Positions 48,610 through 60,994 are shown, counted from the stretch's first letter. The stretch: DNA of 64,000 nucleotides from Gelatoporia subvermispora B (GCA_000320605.2 KB445815.1:44970-108969); one strand, 5' to 3'. The notes: generated by a model not told the origin, from the sequence alone. Made by a program: numbers and translations.

Positions 48610-50675
48610 ATGACTTTATCACCCTCTTTTCCGTTCAGCCAACCTTCCCTAGTGTCGCTGCTCATCATCATCTCATTCTTGTATCTGCTCAACGCCGTGT
48701 TTGTATTGGCAAACCTCGTCGCTCATGCAGGTATCGTAGCACAGATTATGCTGGGCACAATCTATGGTGCACCTCTGGGAGGTATCTTATCATCTGATTG
48801 GGAGGCAACATTCATGCTGCTGGGCGATCTAGGGCTTATCTGCCTGGTCCTCGAGGGTAGGTAATCACAATCTGGACTTTCAATCTCTCACATGTCTTCT
48901 TTTACCAATGTACTAACGTGGTAATATACGAGGTGGCCTTTCGACAAATCTTCCCCTGTTACTTTCGAACCTGCCTCTGTCCTTGTTATGCGCTGCGACA
49001 GGTGTGGGGTGCCCAATCGCACTTTCATTCGCGCTACTTCAAGCAGGATATGGATACAGACCCCTACACGCCTTTGCCGCGGGCGCGGCGCTCTCATCAA
49101 CAAGCTTGGGCACTACTCTGGCTGCTCTGAACAGCGTCACTCGTCAGGGGGGCACATCCCCTGGGCCAAAAGAGTCCTGCAATGACACTGTAGATGGAGA
49201 AGAGCTCGGTGCACACCTTCCACGGACTTCCACGTCTAATGCGTCTTTGAGGGAAGCTTCGAGCCCCTCCGAGGATAGCCTTCCTCACCGTTGCGTCGGT
49301 TCAGAAATGCCCTCTCAGCATGAAGAAGGAATCACCATACCTCTGCAACAATCGCGCATTGGTACCGTGCTCATCAGCGCTGCGATGATTGACGACGTTA
49401 TCGGCCTTGTGATTTCCGCCATTGTTCCCGCACTCGCAGTCATTGACTCGCCGCTGCCGCCATCGTCCGGTGCCTCTAACTTGACGTGGCTCATCATCAA
49501 ACCTATCCTCTCATCTGTCCTCATTGCGGCAATATCACCCATAATGGCTCGGTTTGTTCTCCGGCCTCTTTTTTGGTACCGCGGCCTGGGACCATTATGG
49601 TGTGCACCTTGCCTCAGGGAACAACGTCTGGACCCGCGAACGCGATGGGACGCCGTGAAAACACATACATGGTCAGAAGCACAAGCTGATTTCGTCAAGG
49701 CAACCATAACCGTGCTCGTGGCGAGCGCGTACATTGCGATAGCATACTGTGAGTCCTTTACTGAAATACAAACCGACACGAGCCGACCACAAACGGAACC
49801 GGTCACAGATACTGGCAGCAGCATGTTATTCGGTGCATACGTCGCTGGTCTCATGCTCAGCTACATATGTCGCCCGCCTGTTCAAGCTTCATCGCCTGAG
49901 TCGTGCGTGGATGATAAACAGACGCATTCCTTGTCGTTTGAGGACGCCTATAGTCGCGTATTGGGCCCTATCCAGAACTACATATTAGCCCCACTATTCT
50001 TTGCCAGCATTGGCTTCGCGATAGTAAGTGAACAGTGCCCGCTGTGCAATATGTTATCTCTGACCGACCACTCAGCCATTCGTTTCCTTGTGGAACGGCA
50101 AAGTCCTGTGGCGTGGCATCGTATACAGTGTGCTCATGCTCTTGGGAAAACTCGCGGTCGGTGTGCCCATACTTCTCTGGTCCGTTGTGCCAGAATTGGG
50201 GAGGGCAATGTCTTCAAAGATATCGAATCATTGTAACACCAAGAAGCCCTGGCAAGGTCTCTCGCAATTCCGACGCGGATTCCGCCGCTCGTCCGAGCCA
50301 AGCGCGTGTGTAGTCAGTGGGCCGCCCCCCGCTGCTCGGATGCAGAACCTGGCATCTACGCCACAAAGTAGCGACTCCGACACTCCTTCACACACGGGAA
50401 AGCCGCCAAGCATCCGTACTTCCTTGCGCCAAAGACTAGTTGGATCCATACTTCCTGCGACATTCATGGGCGTAGCAATGGTCGCTCGCGGAGAGATCGG
50501 CCTCTTGATAGCTCAAATCGCTCGAGGGTCTGATTCTTCCGATGAACTGTTGAACGACGAGGCTTTCCTCGTCTGCATATGGGCGATTCTGTTGTGTACA
50601 ATCATCGGCCCGGTTTCTGTGGGCGTTATCGTTCGAAGAAGTGGACCATCTTTGACCAGCGGGATGTGGGCTTGA
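48610..50675 (+). CDS. CPA2-type monovalent cation/proton antiporter
   Basis: Exons 48610-48856, 48933-50023 and 50076-50675 total 1,938 nt, 645 aa. Introns of 76 and 52 nt carry clean GTAGGT and GTAAGT donors, and the first has a TACTAAC branch site. Most of the protein is hydrophobic with 11-13 likely membrane spans. Typical features are an N-terminal VAQIMLGTIYG and LGDLGLICLVLEGGL, and the ion-binding pair in MIDDVIGLV at about residues 238-246. Hydrophilic loops rich in Ser/Pro lie at about residues 165-225 and between the later spans (about 490-560). Such antiporters exchange Na+ or K+ for H+ across plasma or organelle membranes. The exact ion and location cannot be read here. The start is the ATG at 48610, the first in the frame. 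Confidence 0.88.
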
Positions 50676-50854
50676 GGCTATCGTAATTAGAAGTGTATAT
50701 GTGACGTTGCAACTTGGTACCATCTTATTATACCATTCCGTGTATGCCATTACGTCTAGGCGGTGAATTTGCATTGGCCGCTCAGAGATTGGCGAGGGTC
50801 ATAAATATAGTCGAGTATAATTTACGCATCAGTGCACGAAACTACATAGCGATG
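50676..50854. terminator. Shared 3' region of convergent genes
   Basis: The antiporter stop (50675) and the SH3 protein stop (50855) are 179 bp apart, so both 3' UTRs must fit or overlap here. AT-rich runs (about 50725-50740, 50805-50825) could hold poly(A) signals. Confidence 0.35.
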
Positions 50855-53800
50855 TTAGAAAGCGCGAATTGCATGCTGCAATAGATCATCCAGAATCTGG
50901 AGCATCCGTCAGTACAACGTGAACATCACATCGACTTCACTCACCTCATCCATCTCATCCAATTGCTTGAAGGTCCCCGAGTAGATATCCCTCACATCGG
51001 GATGGAGAGCGTTCAGGTCCAGGGTCTTGCCAAAAAGAAGTTCGTCCACCGGATCCAGCGGTGGCGACTCGGGTATCTTGTATTGTCGTGATCTCGCCTC
51101 AATGATGGACATCATGTCGGAGAGACCAAGGTCGTCGTCCGGGAAAATCAGACGGGGGCGTTGGCTTTTCACGGGCATTGCTACAGGGGGTGTGCCGCTG
51201 CGGTAGTTGGAAGCGTCAGATAGCGCCGAGGAGAGCGAGGATTGCCTCTCGTGAGGTGACACGAGCTTCCTACTTTGACCAGCGGTCGGCGTGACACTCA
51301 TGGATCGGGAGAATGCATCAGAATCCCCGGGACTCGCAGTCCTGTAACTTGAGATGCGGGACAGGGCGGAGCCGACACGAGGGCTTCCAGGTGTTGTGGA
51401 GTTATTTCGTCCATGCGCGGAATAAGCGGTGGGAGTGGCTGTGCGCGGATCAGACGGGTGTGAGCTGCCATCAGCCGCTGAGTATCTCGACAACGAGCTC
51501 GATTCCATGGAACGAAGAGAGTCCACCGTAGAATCAGATGTCGATTGGGACACTGCCCCTCTGCCAGAACCTTTCTCGTGCTTGATCTTGCTCAGAACAC
51601 GATTGAGCTTCGCATCCAGTCCGTCCTTGTTCCGCGCCAGGATGCCATGAAGAAGATCATCAGAGGCAGTTGCTATCCGCGGGCTGGGAAGTTCGCCCTT
51701 CCATTCTTGCTCAACGATCTCGCTGATATCATACGTCTCCCCGTCTGGCTCCACGTACGAGTAGCGCATCCGGTTGTCCATATCATACCGGGAGCTACGA
51801 ATCATCGCGTTTCCGGGGAGCAAGACATCCACACCGCTCACAGAGTTAGCTTGCGCAGACAGGATGGCCCGTTGATTCGCGCGACTCGCAGCCCGCTGCG
51901 CTGCGATGATCGCCTGCTTGGACATCTGTGGCTGCTCAGCGGTCGAGTCTGAACCTGCACTCGAGCTTGCAATGGATGCCCGGTGCAATTGCTGCAGAGC
52001 AATTTCGTCCAAAGGTGCGGATGACCGGTGGCGGGACGAGGGGCGATATGCAATCGCGCGTCGTAAGATGAACACAGGGTCGTCGGGTTGGACATCGTCG
52101 AGGCTGCCGAGCAGAAGTTGAGCTGAGTCCACGGAACGCCGCTTGCTATCCCGACGGTCCACCGAACGGAAGGCGGGAGGGCGTGTGTAAGCATCAATCA
52201 CCTTGCTCGAAGGCGACAACTCTTTCTCTATAAGAGGAATGAACAAGCGCATTCTCAGAGCCCAAAAAGGAAGGTAGATCACCTTTCCCATTGATCTCCA
52301 CCGTCAGAACATACCGCACGCGTGACGAGCTCCTGCGCTTCGTGAGCTTGTCCTCGACCTCATCTCCACCGTCGACCACACCCTCGAGGATGCCGAACCT
52401 CTCTAAGCCAAGTTCGATGACTTCTGCGACGGTGACATTCTTCGGGAAGACAAAGACCTTCCGCCTTTGCGTCTGAGATATCCCAGGCGATGGACCTATT
52501 TGCAGCCGATCACGAAGCGTATTCCTGAAGACAATGGCCTCGGTCTGGGGATCGAAGACCATGTCGTCGGGCAGGTCATCGGGGTAGATCACAAGCTGCA
52601 GCGGGAACCTGTATGACGGCGAACTGAAGCGCTCCAGTGTGACGCCCGAGCCACCTGCAGTTGACACAGATAGATACTGCGGCTTGGAACGCGTAGGATC
52701 TTCCTCATCGTTGACGCTCTCCGCGAGCAGTGTCTCTTCGCCCTCGTCGCCATCTGCATTCTCGTCATTGCCAAAGCTCCGGCGTTCGAGGTAGAATTTG
52801 ACCGCCGAGTCATCTGTGAAGTCGTTCATGGAGAGCTTCCTGATGGCAGGGTGCATAGACAAATTGCTCGCAACGGAGCTGATACTGCCAACACTGCTAC
52901 GCTTCACCTTGGGAAGCTCCATGGCAGCCTCAACAAGGGTCTCGAATACGCCGAGTGGCTTCTCATGTGGCAGGAGAGTAGCCGAAGAGCCTTCGACCTG
53001 CTTGATTGTCAGGTAGTACTCGCCTTCGTCGTCTCCTGCGGGAAGGCGGAAACGTTGGATAGCCTGGCGCACGAGGTCTTGTGCAGTAGTAGACGCATTC
53101 AAGAGGACGGTTTTGAATGTCGCCTCGGTCTGGAGGTTGCTTCCAGCAAAGACACGGATGACGCTCAGGTCGGGAAGACCGACACCCTGTCCGTCCATCG
53201 TAGTCGGAGAAAGCACGAGTGATCCAGGGCGCGGCCGTGAAGTACCAATAGTGAGGCCCGAAGTGGTGCTAGCGGAAGACGCGAACGAAGTCGAGCCTTG
53301 GAGAACAGCAGAGGCTGATTGGAGGCCATACGACGGCTGGGCCTCAGGTGGCGTCGAGGGAGAGCGGTTGAGGTACTGCTGGTAAAGTGCCTGCTGTTGC
53401 TGGTCGCGCTGACGCAGTTGCGATGCATGCTGGGAGATCTGAGCCTGGAAGGCGGACGGTGGCGCGGCGGTCTGTCCCTGCGGGGATTCGGCTTGAGCTT
53501 TGGGTTGTTGTGACTGTTGCACAGCTGGCCTGGGACTAACTGCATTCCGGAGGACGCCCTGCTGCTGTTGCTGCATGGCTTGCTGCTGCTGCTGCCTTGC
53601 GCTGGTCGTAATTGGTGAAGACGCCTCTGCGACCGCCGCGGGCACCGCGACCGTCTGCATCTGAATCTGGGAGATGGACTTGCCTGACTCTTCGGACTCG
53701 CGGCTGCGCTCGCTGCCGATACTGTGCGAGCTCCCAGTGTCAGTCTTGTCCTTGCCCTTGTCTTTGTCTTTCTTGCGTCCGAAGAGACCTCCGAAGACTC

Positions 53801-55241
53801 CGCCTTTCTTCTTCTTGTCCTTCTCCTTTCCGCTCTCGTCATCTGCGTCTCGCTCTTTCCTAAGTTTGGCACCCCCGGAGGATCGCGAAGGCGACTGCTC
53901 GGCGGCGCCGACAGCCGCCGGCTTCCCTCTGTTGACATTGAGGGGTGCCGGGCTGGTCAGTGGTGCTGTCTGAGTAACGTTGGCCTTCTTGCGCGCAGCC
54001 TCCGCCGCTTCTGTCTCAAGTGCACGCTTCCGCTCGTCGACTGTTTGCTGCGCAACTGGGCTGGTCCGCATCGGGCCTGCACCGGGTGAGACTTGACGCT
54101 GCTCGTCGGAGCGCGCGACGGGCGGGGTCATCGACAGCTTACGCGTCTCGGTCGCCTGCGCGGGATCCATCACTCGCGTCGGCGAGCTCGATAACGGCGT
54201 CTCCTCCTGCGGGGAGAGCGAAATAACGTCCTGCGCGCCGCTCGGCGAGCGGAGGCGCTGCGCCTGCGCCTGTGTGTCTCTGGGGTCGACTAGTACGACC
54301 TCCTGGTGTTGCCGCAGCAGGTCTGTTTCCGTTGGGGACGTGCCCGCGCCCTGCGCGCGAGGCTTGCGCTGTATCTCCTCCACCGCGCCGTCCTCCCAGC
54401 TCATCCCGTCATCTGGTTCCAAAGATACGGACAGCGTTGCGCTGCCTGAGGCACCTGCGAGCGATGCGCGCTCGCGCTCATCCTGTTCCTCGGCGAGATC
54501 CGGATCCTCGTCCTCATAGCCCTCGTCGTCCCACTCGACGTCCTCATCCTCCTCTTCCTCTTCGTTCCCCCAAACGGCGGGCGGGTAACGGTGCACGGAG
54601 AAGGATGGCGTGAAAGCAACGCCGCGTGCGACGCGCGAGCGCGTGCGGGTGCCATTGGGAGAGGGCGTGGCACCATCGGTGCGGTGAGCGCGGGGACCTT
54701 CCTCTAGTTCAGCATGCGTGGCGGATGCCAGCTGCGCACTACGGTGAGCGTCACCAAGTCACGATTGATATAGGTGACGTACATCCACATTGCGATGCTT
54801 GTTCAGCCGTGCGAGACGCTCGAACGGGGTCTCGATATTCTCGGCCGGGATGTAGCCCACCTCCTGCGTCTTGAGGACACGCACGAGCCACCAGTAGCTG
54901 TTGCTGTCGTCCATCAGGAACAGGCTGTCGCCCTTGACGACGTTCGCCTGTCCCTCCACAGTCGCAGCAAAGCTATGGAGAGCATAGACGAGGTCGAAGT
55001 CGATGGACTCGTTCGGGATGGAGAGGTCGGAGGAGCGGTCGTCGTCGTCCATGTAGTCCTGGACGCCGTCGTCGCCGTCAGAATCATCCTCAAGCACCGA
55101 GTGCTCCTCGTCGGAGGTGTACATGTGGTCGACGTGCATCTGGGCGTGATGCGGGTGATCGTCGGCGACCATCTGGTCGCGAAGGTCGAAGGTGTCCTGG
55201 CGCATGGGGTGTCGTATGGTCCTATCCTCGATCGCTTGCAT
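50855..55241 (-). CDS. Large SH3 and RA-like domain protein, probable polarity scaffold
   Basis: Exons 54783-55241, 52283-54731, 50945-52227 and 50855-50896 total 4,233 nt, 1,410 aa. An acidic N-terminus (DDSDGDDG, YMDDDD) leads into an SH3 domain at about residues 83-150 (YALHSFAAT, YWWLVRVL, VGYIPAENIE). After a long disordered Ser/Pro/Gln tract come two ubiquitin-fold-like segments of the Ras-association type (VIRVFAGSNLQTEATFKTV, about residues 620-720; a second region about 850-940 with KVFVFPKNVTVAEVIELGL). A disordered C-terminal third follows. SH3 plus acidic N-terminus recalls Bud14/Tea4 polarity proteins that bring phosphatase to cell tips, but that link is inference. The terminal intron (50897-50944, GTGAGT, TACTGAC, CAG) replaces an in-frame read-through and gives the ending ILDDLLQHAIRAF. 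Confidence 0.82.
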
Positions 55242-57230
55242 TATAGATACAGATTGTAATGAATTAAATTAGCGGAGTCGATCCAGCCTAGAGAAATCGG
55301 TACGAGTGGCAAAGTCAAACGAATGAAGGCAGCCTGGCGACCAATGGCTCGGCGGTGATGAAGGCGGTAGACCTCTGGGAAGAGTACAACTGCAAGCCAG
55401 AGACGAGCCAGTCCAGGGCAAGACGGGGAGGAACAAAAGGGAATGATTGACAGATCACTGCCTGGTCGATGCTCGTGCTCGTCGTCGCGTGCAGCAGCCT
55501 CGTGCAACCCCCGACTCGGCCGCCACCATCACCTGTCGAGTTATTTCCCGCGGATAACGCCTCACTTACACGCACGATAACTCCTTATCTCTTCGCGCTC
55601 GCCCCTGGATGTGATCATCGTGTCCTATCACCTATTCACCGACATTATACCACACGCTTCTACTTGCTTTACTCCATGCTGCATCCCCCGGTGGGGTTAG
55701 GCTCATGTACTTTCATGCCTAGCTCGTCCTCGTCTTGGAAAACCCGTTCTTGGTATCAAGACGCTCAGGATATCCCCCCACAAATCATCTTCTCGACTAC
55801 CAATGATCCTACCATCGCCCGATCTGCCAGCTTGACTCATCTATCATGACAATTCAACAAAGCTCTCGATGCGTTATCACAACTGCCATGCCAAGGTACT
55901 TTCAAAGTCGACCAACTACTGCCCGGGTTGGCCCCAAACTGCAGCTACATGGACCGGTTGGATTCCAAGTCCCTACCGACCATCATCCAATTCAAGCCAC
56001 TGAGTCCCGTCTATTCTTCAAAGGAAACTGCTTTCACATTGGCTTCGACTCCGAAGATACAGCTTTATGTGCGAGAGATGTGTTATGTCATTGCGCCCCT
56101 GTCGTGACCTGGTAGAATGTCGCATTATCTGCCAACTTCACATTCCTGCCTTGTACCTGACGTAGTTTCTGTCAGTTTGGCTCAGTAATGCCTCTGCGTT
56201 CGACTCTTGTTACTCCGCTTTTCTATTTTCGCCTTCACGTGGCGAAACAGTGGTACATCGGAGACGCGACGGTCTAGGGTTTTCCTGCTCTGTGGAGGTC
56301 ATCGCCCTATATTTCTGGCGTCTACATGCTTCCAGGCGCGACGAGAAGTCGTGTAACATTAGAGACGGAGACGGTCGTAGGCTTCGCTGCTCTGTGAAGC
56401 TCGTAGCCATGGATGCCTAGCATCGACCGTACTTGGATGCTCACGGTGTCGTCTGCAAGCGAACTCTAGTATATCGGAGACCGTACGGTTGGAAGCTTTA
56501 GAGCTCATTCGCGCCGTCGCTGTGAATTCCCTGATGTCCGCGTACTTGCATGTTTAGGATACCGTCGGGTTCGGACCCCTCGATGTAGTATGTGTGTCGC
56601 ATTGGCGGCTTCAGTCTGTAGAGCTCATTGCTATGCGTACATGGCGCTCCGTGCTTGACCTTCTCGCTACATACCTCCTCGTTTTCCCAGTTTCTCCATT
56701 TATCTTGTGCTCCTTGTTTATTATTCGGGAGGGCGCGGTCGGTTTCTTCGTGCGTAAAACTGTGCTTTCGGCAGTCACAGGAGAAACTCTCTCGAGGTCA
56801 GACTGGTCGTTTAGTTGTCTTCGAGGTCGCTCGTAATTTTCTCTCTATTCTTCATAGATTTAATATATGTGTTCTGTTACTCCAGGTGCTGGTCTCATTG
56901 ATGGGTGAGGCAACGTCAGCCTCAGCTCGACGCAGCAGACATTGTGGCCTTCATGCTGTGGCTGGTGACGTGGGCATGTCCGTTCACGACCCTCCTTCGC
57001 CCAAACTCTTGTTTCGTAACAGCGTCAAAATGTTCTCGTAGATACCTCGTACATCCTTGTCTACCGTGCACGGTCGCAGTTTGACTTCGAAGTTCACGAT
57101 CTAAAGCTGTTCGTGATTTCGGCGCCTGAATAGGGTCACGTGCAGGATCAATCTCGCTTGTTTGCGAGTCGCAAACAAGCAAGGTATAAGAGGCTTTCTT
57201 TTTTCTCTTCTTTCTCTTCAACCTCCTCTT
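55242..57230. other. 2 kb with no gene supported
   Basis: GC-moderate sequence upstream of the SH3 gene. Open stretches 55469-55849 (+) and 56922-57323 (-) lack motifs, and the former lies where the SH3 gene promoter should be. Short imperfect repeats of the kind GGAGACnnnACGGT...AGCTC recur between about 56250 and 56650. They may be degenerate, and I cannot define a unit. Confidence 0.35.
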
Positions 57231-57480
57231 CTCGGTCAAGGACAAACTACCCCACAAGACAGCCGCGACTGCGGTGAGTCTAGAATGGTTAGCTTCTCCT
57301 GGGACACCCGTTGAGGGCTGCATCCCCCGAGTACTTCAATCGTAAATTTCTCGGTCAAGGATAGACTACCGCACGAGACAGCCGCAAACAGCGCCGAGTC
57401 TCCGATGGCTAGATCCTCCTGGGGCACCCGCTCAGGGCTGTACCCCCGAGTATTACTCGAAACGAACACACTTGTCGGTC
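57231..57480. repeat. 119-bp tandem repeat, two copies plus a stub
   Basis: CTCGGTCAAGGA begins at 57231 and again at 57350. The two 119-bp units agree along most of their length (blocks GACAGCCGC, GAGTCT, TGGCTAG/TGGTTAG, CCTGGG(G/A)CACCCG, CAGGGCTG/GAGGGCTG, CCCCCGAGTA). A third start (GTCGGTCA) appears near 57474. A T/C-rich tract (TTTCTTTTTTCTC) precedes unit 1. The minus strand is open across both units, so a duplicated exon is possible; a structured RNA is another option. Confidence 0.75.
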
Positions 57481-58914
57481 ATGCGTACACTGCCTTCCCA
57501 GAGAGCTGAGATTTGCTGCTCTTCGATGAGGCTAGTGATACCCGGGCTGCTCGCCTCAGAACTGCAATGAAGAGACTTGGGTTGACAACCTGGACGCTGT
57601 CTGTTAATCTGCACCAACCACCGTTGCTCAGCTTACGACAGGACTTGCATGATTTGTCTGCTGCCTTTGCTACTGCTGGCAATCGGCGCCTGCTAGCGTC
57701 CCTTTATGCGAGCGCAAATTTTCTGACATTTTCTGATACGCGCTTATCAACCGTTACTGGAAATGTGCTCTGCATAATGCTTGCACATACTGCAGCTGAT
57801 GAAGACTTCGAGGGTGAAACTCTAGACTTCACGACCTGAGCTTTTCGTGTCATAGCCTTAGATGATCAGGGGGATTCATCAACCGAGACAATTTGTCTAT
57901 GAGTCAGGGGCAAATATCCAGCAGTCTACGGCATGTCTGTCCCCAGTCTGCACGTCGAGCTGGGATCGTCATCTTTATGGTGATCACTCTGCCAATGACT
58001 CCCTCTTCGGAACCTTGCACGAGCTTACGCACTCATGTCTCTCACTGGCGATATCAGCATCAGCTGGGCCGTAGAGCATGAGTGTCCGCACCGTGGCCAA
58101 TGCTTCTCCTGGCATAACATTTCTATCGGTGACTAAAGCCGAAGGTGGACGAGCGCCTCAGGACCTCCACCGTGGAAGCCTCCGGACATTTCTTGAATCT
58201 CGTCTCGGGCTATCCGTAACATTCGGCTTGATCGTTCCCAATATACTTCGCTGCTCTTGGACCTGTTCCTGTCTACTCGCAATGAGCAAGTGCACCAAGG
58301 TCCTTGACACTCTGTCATGCTCCGTGGGATAGTCGGTATGCCCTGACAACCTGGTTCCGACCCAGCGATATCTAGTACAAGGACTAATAGCGTTAGGTGT
58401 ACGGCCCTATCGGAGCGTGAGCGCGACACCTGTTTCTTGTACACTCTAGTAATAGTGGTGTTACCCTCTTAGCATGAGTAGGAAAGCTGGTAACTGAGCA
58501 GAACACGAAGCCGTGTGATCTCGCTGTTTTGTGCTCCCGGGAGTCTATGCATTCAATATCCTGTGTGCACGCAAGCTGTCATTCAGATTCGGTACTTGAG
58601 AATATCTGCCAAAAAAGCTTGAATATCATCTATCGCAAACCATGTTTTCTACACATCTGGCCTCGTACGCACGACTTTGCGGGATCAGGATGGCGCTATC
58701 TCGGATGACAACACCAACACTACGACAAATGCATCACTGGTACGAGAACGACAGACATGCTCTACTGCGTGAATCAGGAGTCTTGATAAACCCCTCAATC
58801 TATTCCTCTGCGTTTCCCCGTTTGTCACTGCTTGAGGACTGCTATGCGGCGACGAAAACCGAGACATACGGCCCATCTGTTGCATTAGCATTCTCTAATT
58901 CTGCCGTTGACTGA
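57481..58914. other. No gene recognised
   Basis: Several open stretches of 60-108 codons on both strands (57513-57839 +, 58133-58444 -, 58642-58914 +) have no motif, signal peptide or convincing introns. Confidence 0.35.
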
Positions 58915-59080
58915 AGACGCTTTTTCGGCAGTATTCGTGGGGACAAACAGGCAGTCGAGTACTGCTGAGACGGGTCTCGCCCTGGATGCAAGTAACGTAG
59001 TCAAATCGTACGCGGCTCCCGGTATCAGCCCGAAAGGCGAGGATGCGTCGTTAATAACACAGATCGGACCATGGTGCGGC
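58915..59080 (+). pseudogene. Relic of the secreted Cys-rich family (third copy)
   Basis: This ~160-bp stretch matches exon 4 of copies A and B in order: a GTCGAGTACTGCTG block (EYC followed by TGA instead of the conserved Trp), a block for DGLALDAS with a 1-bp shift, a block for APGISP, and the downstream AACACAGAT.GGnCCATGG. The in-frame stop and the frameshift show it is dead. Exons 1-3 are not recognisable upstream. It lies about 3.4 kb from copy B in the same orientation. Confidence 0.8.
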
Positions 59081-59343
59081 GTTGGCGCTGCTGTTTTGCC
59101 TGCCGTATACCTTGCTGTGGGGTTACTGATGCTGGCGTTCACCGGATCAACATGCCATGAATATATTCTTAATATCCATGCGAGGCACGGTAGTAAATGT
59201 TTATGTTCGAGTTCATGATCGTAATATCGCAAAATCTATTCATCGATGCCAAAGAGTCCGGATGGATTGGACATGCAGAACTTGCTCTAGCGGATATTCT
59301 TGTGGGGGATTCTCAGGCACCTCTATAATGGCACCTATCAGCC
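59081..59343. other. Intergenic, no feature seen
   Basis: Sequence between the relic and the histidine-phosphatase stop. It would include the latter's 3' UTR. Confidence 0.3.
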
Positions 59344-60252
59344 TCACACAGGCACCTGGCCCGACATAGTCGTCTCGGACGACGTCGGCTCGTCCGTGCC
59401 CTCCTGCACGACCTTGCGTATCAGCACCAGCATCGCATCCTCGTCCTCCTCCTGCGCAAACGTGTACTCGCGTACCTCCACGTTCGCCCACGGTTCGTGC
59501 GAGTTGAAGCCCTGGGTGATGTACCGGAGGAGGTCGCCGTGCGCGACAACGACGATGTCCTGCTCAGGACGCTCGCGCAGCCAGCGGCGCACCCACCGCG
59601 CGCGTGCCTTGAGCGCGCCGTCATCGCACGCGTAGAACCCGGCCTTGGATGTCCAGTCGGGTGTGAGGGCGCTGAAGTCAAGGCCTCGGTACTCGGGATC
59701 GGCCTCGAGCACCTCGCGTGGCTGGGCAGTCGATTGTTAGTTGATCCCTGAGAGGCCGAACGAGGACAACTCACTGATCCAGTATCGCACGGGAGGTAGT
59801 TGCACTAGATGAGATGGAATAAGCACTGAGATAGTGCACGGGCCAGAGGCGACATACCTCCTGCAATTGCGGTAGTACAATCACCGGCTTCCCCTCCGCC
59901 TCCAGCTTCTTCCTCAACGTAGCGTAGCCGATGACGGTCGTAGACAGCGTACGACGCAAGCCGCTCGTGACAAGCAGTTGTGCTGTCTGCTGTATCGTAT
60001 TCGCAGTGTCCACGTGCAACTGCGCAGATTGTTTGCGCCCGAGTTGCGTCAAGGGAGCGTCACGGACTGCAGAAGGTGGGTGAGGGAAGGATATCGCCTA
60101 CATGGACAATGATTACGCACTGCTATAGTCTTCGGACACACTACGTGGAGGTGTGAGCTGGTGTACGTGGCGTGTACATGAACAGAAACGTACTTGTGCT
60201 CTGCCTGAGCGTGTCTCGTTAGGTACAGTCGTTTCTGAGTGGCTTTCCCCAT
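59344..60252 (-). CDS. Histidine phosphatase superfamily (phosphoglycerate-mutase-like) protein
   Basis: Exons 60194-60252, 60121-60140, 59858-60066, 59775-59804 and 59344-59721 total 696 nt, 231 aa. The second and fourth exons are only 20 and 30 nt, and the four introns are 53-54 nt. The catalytic signature LTRHAQAEHN sits at residues 11-20 across the first splice (His of RHA is the phospho-acceptor). The second core His is in VVVAHGDLLRYI at about residues 185-196, with an SGLRRTLST segment carrying the core Arg. Length fits a small branch-1 phosphatase of the Pmu1/YOR283w-like type. The true substrate cannot be told. The micro-exons restore EDYSIRDAPLT and QECNYLPCDTGSPREV, both strongly expected of the family. 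Confidence 0.88.
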
Positions 60253-60994
60253 CTGGAACTGCGGCAGCCCGATGATAGATCAGCGCAGGATGCTAGATGA
60301 GTACGGACGGCGACTCACTATGCTCAGCTTCAGATGTGTACGCGTTTACTGTAGTGCTAGATCTTGGAGAAAGTAAGGTGATTGAAAGACGTCGAGTGAT
60401 GTGGCTGAGCACGAGTAGGAGCATGACGTCACCATCACTGCTCGACCCGCGCCGCACACATTTGGTCTCGCCAGAACGACTTTGCGGTAATTACAATCCT
60501 TGCTATCAAGTCCGATTATATCAGATCATATTAAGCTTTTGTCCATGCGTACCCACAAGTCTAAATCTACTTCAAATAAGAAAAGCTAGGTAGTAACACT
60601 AACAAGTATCGCGCGCAGAGCTCATTCTACAAAGTGTTGGCTCTCGGTATTGGTTATGCCACTTTATCACACAACAACTCCATCAAATTACTCTTCTGGG
60701 ATCCCGAATATGTCCTCAAGTCTAAGATGCCACATTATCGGTGATCCCTACGTAACTATTTCTTGAAATCTAACTCTTCCGTCCGTGGCTTTCATCACCG
60801 TCTTCGCGATAGCCTCCCATTGCTTTCTAGTGGAGAAAATATTCGAGTCCAGTGGGGAACAGAGCAGCACATAGATACGTGAATTAAGGTAGAGACATAT
60901 GTGGCAGTTTCGACAGGATGGTCACTCGGTGCGTTCTTCAGAGCGAGGCGATCTAAGCACGATATAGGCATCCAGGCCTTGGGTAGAGCACTCA
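60253..60994. other. Intergenic, no feature seen
   Basis: Upstream region of the phosphatase gene and flank of the LRR-like relic. The open stretch 60297-60593 (+) has no motif. Confidence 0.3.

Noticed and set aside
50909..50944. SH3 protein ending VDVMFTLY by reading through
   Set aside because: The segment has a GTGAGT donor, TACTGAC branch site and CAG acceptor 48 nt apart, and splicing gives a natural in-frame ending. I chose the spliced form.
53165..53938. 257-codon minus-strand frame overlapping the SH3 gene in another frame
   Set aside because: It is a shadow of the GC-rich disordered region of the real gene. It is Arg/Ser/Pro-rich with no domain.
55469..55849. Plus-strand open frame of 126 codons upstream of the SH3 gene
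   Set aside because: It has no motif, low-complexity composition, and lies in the expected promoter and 5' UTR of the divergent gene.
56560..56590. B-box-like GGGTTCGGACCCC suggesting a tRNA or other Pol III gene
   Set aside because: No A box at suitable distance and no cloverleaf can be formed from the surrounding bases.
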